Shown: piece after piece, positions 61,674 to 64,000 of the stretch
Layout of the letters: each line of letters opens with the position of its first letter
How positions within the stretch are numbered: position 1 is the first letter of the stretch
Assembly (NCBI RefSeq): GCF_026460985.1
Contig: NZ_JAPKNM010000001.1
Span: 186,001-250,000 of the forward strand
Length of the DNA: 64,000 bases
Direction: 5' to 3'
Origin: Sphingomonas sp.
Lineage (GTDB): Bacteria > Pseudomonadota > Alphaproteobacteria > Sphingomonadales > Sphingomonadaceae
The notes under the pieces: generated by a model
Databases searched by the model: none
The model's input: only the letters and a program-made list of their open reading frames with translations
Told to the model about the DNA's origin: nothing
Translations under genes and position numbers: made by a program

Positions 61674-62290
61674 ACCCTTCGACACCGCTCAGGGCAGGTC
61701 TGATCCTCGCCTCGCAAAGCGCCTCGCGCCGGGCGATGCTCGACGCCGCGGGCGTGCCGTACGAAGCCGTGGCGGCGCAGGTCGACGAGGCCTCGGCCAA
61801 GGACTCGTTGATCGCGGGCGGCATTTCCGCGCGCGACCTCTCGGATGCGCTCGCCGAATTGAAGGCGTTGAAGGTCTCGCGGCTGGCGCCGGGCGCGCTC
61901 GTGCTCGGCTGCGATTCGATCGTGGCGCTCGACGACGGCACTCTGCTCGACAAGCCGGTGAGCCGCGAGAATGCCGCCGAGCATCTGCGCATGATGTCGG
62001 GGCGGCATCACGATCTGTACAGCGCCGCGGTGATCGCCGAGGGCGGGCGCGGCGTCTGGCGGCATGTCGATCGCGCGCGGCTGCACGTGCGCCGGCTGTC
62101 GGAGGAATTCATCGCCGAATATCTGGATCGCGAATGGCCCGCGATCGAGGGCTGCGTCGGCTGTTTCCGCATGGAGGGGCCCGGCGTGCAGCTGTTCAGT
62201 CGCACCGAGGGAAGCCATTTCACGATATTGGGAATGCCGATGCTGCCGCTGCTCGACTATCTGCGCGTGCGGGGAGTTCTGACGTCATGA
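61670..62290 (+). CDS. maf: Maf-family nucleotide pyrophosphatase
   Basis: 206 aa. Maf motifs are [34 protein letters not shown] and the lid region [16 protein letters not shown]. It hydrolyses non-canonical or modified nucleoside triphosphates; dTTP/UTP or m7GTP specificity cannot be told. The N-terminal residues before LILASQSA (N-P-S-T-P-L-R-A-G) are encoded by CCTTCGACACCGCTCAGGGC, which resembles one arm of the interspersed repeat, so the start may be repeat-derived. It overlaps aroE by 4 bp. Confidence 0.9.
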   Translation: MNPSTPLRAGLILASQSASRRAMLDAAGVPYEAVAAQVDEASAKDSLIAGGISARDLSDALAELKALKVSRLAPGALVLGCDSIVALDDGTLLDKPVSRENAAEHLRMMSGRHHDLYSAAVIAEGGRGVWRHVDRARLHVRRLSEEFIAEYLDREWPAIEGCVGCFRMEGPGVQLFSRTEGSHFTILGMPMLPLLDYLRVRGVLTS

Positions 62291-63144
62291 CAGCCCCTCG
62301 ACAGAGCTCGGGACAGGCTTATGCCGAAGTCATCGGCGATCCGATCGCGCACTCCAAGTCGCCCTTGATCCACGGCTTCTGGCTGAAGGCGCTCGGCATC
62401 GACGCGGACTATCGCGCCACCCACGTCACCCCCGACGGGCTCGACGCCTATTTCGCGGCGCGGCGCGGCGATCCGGCTTGGCGCGGGTGCAACGTCACCA
62501 TCCCGCACAAGCAGGCGGTGCTCGATCACGTCGAGGATCGCGGCGATGTCCGCGGCACGATCGGGGCGATGAACACGGTGGTGCGCGCCGAGGACGGGGC
62601 GCTGGTGGGCACCAATACCGATGCCGGGGGATTCTACGCGCCGATCGCGGGACTCGACCTCGAGGGGCGGCACGCGGCGGTGATCGGCGCGGGCGGGGCG
62701 GCGCGGGCGATCCTGTTCGCGCTCGCGCGCGTGGGGATCGGGCGCGTCACCATCCTCAACCGCAATGTGCTCAAGGCCGCGGCTCTGCTGTCGAGCTTCG
62801 GGATCAAGGGCGACGCGCTGCCGCTGGGCAGCCCGCTCCCGCCGGTCGACCTGCTGGTCAATGCGAGCGCATTGGGGATGACGGGCCAGCCGCCGCTCGA
62901 TCTCGACCTGGCGCCGCTCCCCGAGGACGCGGTGGTCTATGACGTGGTCTATGCCCCGCTCGAGACGGCTCTGCTCGCCCAGGCGCAGGCGCGCGAGCTC
63001 GATACGGTCGACGGGCTCGACATGCTGATCGGCCAGGCCGCGCTCGCCTTCGAACTGTTCTTCGGCGCGGAGCCGCCGCGCGAGCGCGACGACGAACTTC
63101 GGGACTTGCTGACCCCGGATCGGAGTCCGGGGCAGGCCCGATGA
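62287..63144 (+). CDS. aroE: Shikimate dehydrogenase
   Basis: 285 aa. [16 protein letters not shown] binds shikimate, [11 protein letters not shown] holds the catalytic Lys, GTNTDAGGF the Asp and [19 protein letters not shown] the NADP site. It reduces 3-dehydroshikimate. The first residues ([11 protein letters not shown]) come from CCCTCGACAGAGCTCGGGAC-like sequence and the last ([12 protein letters not shown]) from a CCCCGG-atcggagt-CCGGGG palindrome at 63111-63130; both look like repeat remnants. ATG 62287 overlaps the maf stop and the end overlaps coaE by 4 bp. Confidence 0.92.
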   Translation: MTAPRQSSGQAYAEVIGDPIAHSKSPLIHGFWLKALGIDADYRATHVTPDGLDAYFAARRGDPAWRGCNVTIPHKQAVLDHVEDRGDVRGTIGAMNTVVRAEDGALVGTNTDAGGFYAPIAGLDLEGRHAAVIGAGGAARAILFALARVGIGRVTILNRNVLKAAALLSSFGIKGDALPLGSPLPPVDLLVNASALGMTGQPPLDLDLAPLPEDAVVYDVVYAPLETALLAQAQARELDTVDGLDMLIGQAALAFELFFGAEPPRERDDELRDLLTPDRSPGQAR

Positions 63145-63734
63145 TCACGGTCGGCCTCACCGGGTCGATCGGCATGGGCAAGTCGACCGTCGCGCAGATG
63201 TTCGCCGATGCGGGCGTGCCGGTGTTCGACGCCGACGAGACCGTCCACCGGCTGCAGGGCCCCGGAGGTGCGCTGGTCGAGGCGATCGAGGCGGCCTTCC
63301 CCGGTACGACGGGCGAAGAGGGAGTCGACCGCGCCGCGCTGCGCGAGATCGTGCTGGGCGACGAGGCGGCGCTCGCGCGGCTCGAGGCGCTGGTGCATCC
63401 CGCGGTGGCGCGCGCGCGCGATGCCTTTCTCGCCGCCAACGCCGCTGCGCCGGTCGTCCTGCTCGATGTGCCCCTGCTGTTCGAGGCGGGCGGCTGGGCG
63501 GCGGTCGACCGGGTCGTCGTCGTCTCCGCACCGGCCGAGGTGCAGCGCGCGCGCGTGCTCGCCCGGCCCGGCATGACCGCCGAGCGCTTCGAGTCGATCC
63601 TCGCGCGCCAGATGCCCGATGCCGAGAAGCGCGCCCGCGCCGATTTCGTGATCTCGACCGACGGGCCGCTCGACGAGACCCGCGCACAGGTAAGCGCGGT
63701 CCTCACTTGCCTAGCGAAGCCGGCGGGAGGATAA
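63141..63734 (+). CDS. coaE: Dephospho-CoA kinase
   Basis: 197 aa. The P-loop is G-S-I-G-M-G-K-S-T in [20 protein letters not shown], with [45 protein letters not shown] and [41 protein letters not shown] in parts. It phosphorylates the ribose of dephospho-CoA, the last step to coenzyme A. ATG 63141 overlaps the aroE stop and the gene ends 7 bp before dnaQ. Confidence 0.95.
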   Translation: MITVGLTGSIGMGKSTVAQMFADAGVPVFDADETVHRLQGPGGALVEAIEAAFPGTTGEEGVDRAALREIVLGDEAALARLEALVHPAVARARDAFLAANAAAPVVLLDVPLLFEAGGWAAVDRVVVVSAPAEVQRARVLARPGMTAERFESILARQMPDAEKRARADFVISTDGPLDETRAQVSAVLTCLAKPAGG

Positions 63735-63741
63735 GGTCCCC

Positions 63742-64000
63742 ATGCGCGAAATCGTGTTCGACACAGAAACGACGGGGCTCAGCTTCGCGGGCGGAGACCG
63801 GCTGGTCGAGATCGGCTGCATCGAACTGGTCAACCGCGTGCCCACCGGCAGGCATTTGCACCGTTACATCAACCCCCAGCGCGATATGCCGGCAGAGGCC
63901 GAGCGCGTCCACGGCCTCAGCGCGCGCTTCCTGTCGGACAAGCCGCTCTTCGCCGATGTCGTCGAGGACCTGATCGAATTCCTCGGCGATTGCCCCCTGG
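63742..64000 (+). CDS. dnaQ: DNA polymerase III subunit epsilon (partial)
   Basis: Only the first 86 codons are in the window. [31 protein letters not shown] gives Exo I with the two metal-binding acids (D-x-E-T-T-G), and the later [18 protein letters not shown] is typical of DnaQ. It is the 3'-5' proofreading exonuclease of the replicase. It follows coaE by 7 bp, the usual alphaproteobacterial order near the origin. Confidence 0.93.
   Translation, partial: MREIVFDTETTGLSFAGGDRLVEIGCIELVNRVPTGRHLHRYINPQRDMPAEAERVHGLSARFLSDKPLFADVVEDLIEFLGDCPL

Overview
The window is a GC-rich stretch of chromosome from an alphaproteobacterium, most likely of the Sphingomonas group. This rests on gene order and family content: hemE-hemJ, rho, mnmE, mnmG, rsmG, parA, parB on one side of a probable replication origin and ppsR, maf, aroE, coaE, dnaQ on the other; the DUF3576-leuS-lptE-holA and hemC-hemD-Mic60 runs; and CcrM-type GANTC sites crowded in the origin. 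The species was not determined. Coding density is high and many neighbours overlap by 4 nt (ATGA or TTGA).

Layout. 1-3.5 kb: start of an exported protein, two tandem lipoprotein PQQ-type sugar dehydrogenases, two hot-dog thioesterases. 3.6-6.3 kb: an unrecognised four-gene cassette (53-aa peptide, two large proteins of similar build, an OmpR-type regulator with a degenerate receiver). 6.3-8.7 kb: crotonase and thiolase, separated by a 270-bp MITE. 8.8-12.8 kb: an ArsR-regulated SRPBCC/VOC operon with twin operators, RarD, a membrane protein of unknown function, a MAPEG protein. 12.8-22.3 kb: branched-chain 2-oxoacid dehydrogenase (E1 alpha, E1 beta, E2), purH, a heparinase II/III-like protein, rpe, rsmB, and the SDH assembly factor SdhAF4. 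22.4-31.8 kb: DUF1697, gpsA, tsaD, hemC, hemD, Mic60-like, gcdH, GNAT, CaiB-type CoA transferase, DUF72, DUF2147. 31.9-44 kb: tRNA-Gly, cnoX, Lon-N protein, Trm112-like, ubiH-type hydroxylase, ftsK, a two-gene retropepsin module wedged between ftsK and lolA, xthA, ribA, HAD, YggS, thiE-like, an outer-membrane barrel. 44.3-49.2 kb: DUF3576, leuS, lptE, holA. 49.3-60.4 kb: parB, parA, rsmG, mnmG, mnmE with three parS sites, then ogt, dienelactone hydrolase, TerC, rho, hemJ, hemE. 60.5-60.85 kb: probable oriC. 60.85-64 kb: ppsR, maf, aroE, coaE, dnaQ (cut by the window end).

Working together. The origin-proximal block groups chromosome replication and segregation (oriC, dnaQ, holA, parAB/parS, ftsK) with tRNA modification (mnmE, mnmG), haem synthesis (hemE, hemJ) and rho. 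The bkd genes, thiolase, crotonase, gcdH and CoA transferase point to amino-acid and acyl-CoA catabolism.

The most distinctive theme is a set of interspersed palindromic repeats of at least six kinds. Most lie between genes, but several have become coding sequence: a 105-bp element is an in-frame 35-residue insertion in LeuRS, another forms part of the E2 linker, and others supply the C-terminus of the ThiE-like protein and apparently the ends of Maf and AroE. The best candidates for undescribed systems are the cassette at 3.6-6.3 kb and the retropepsin pair at 37.85-38.52 kb.
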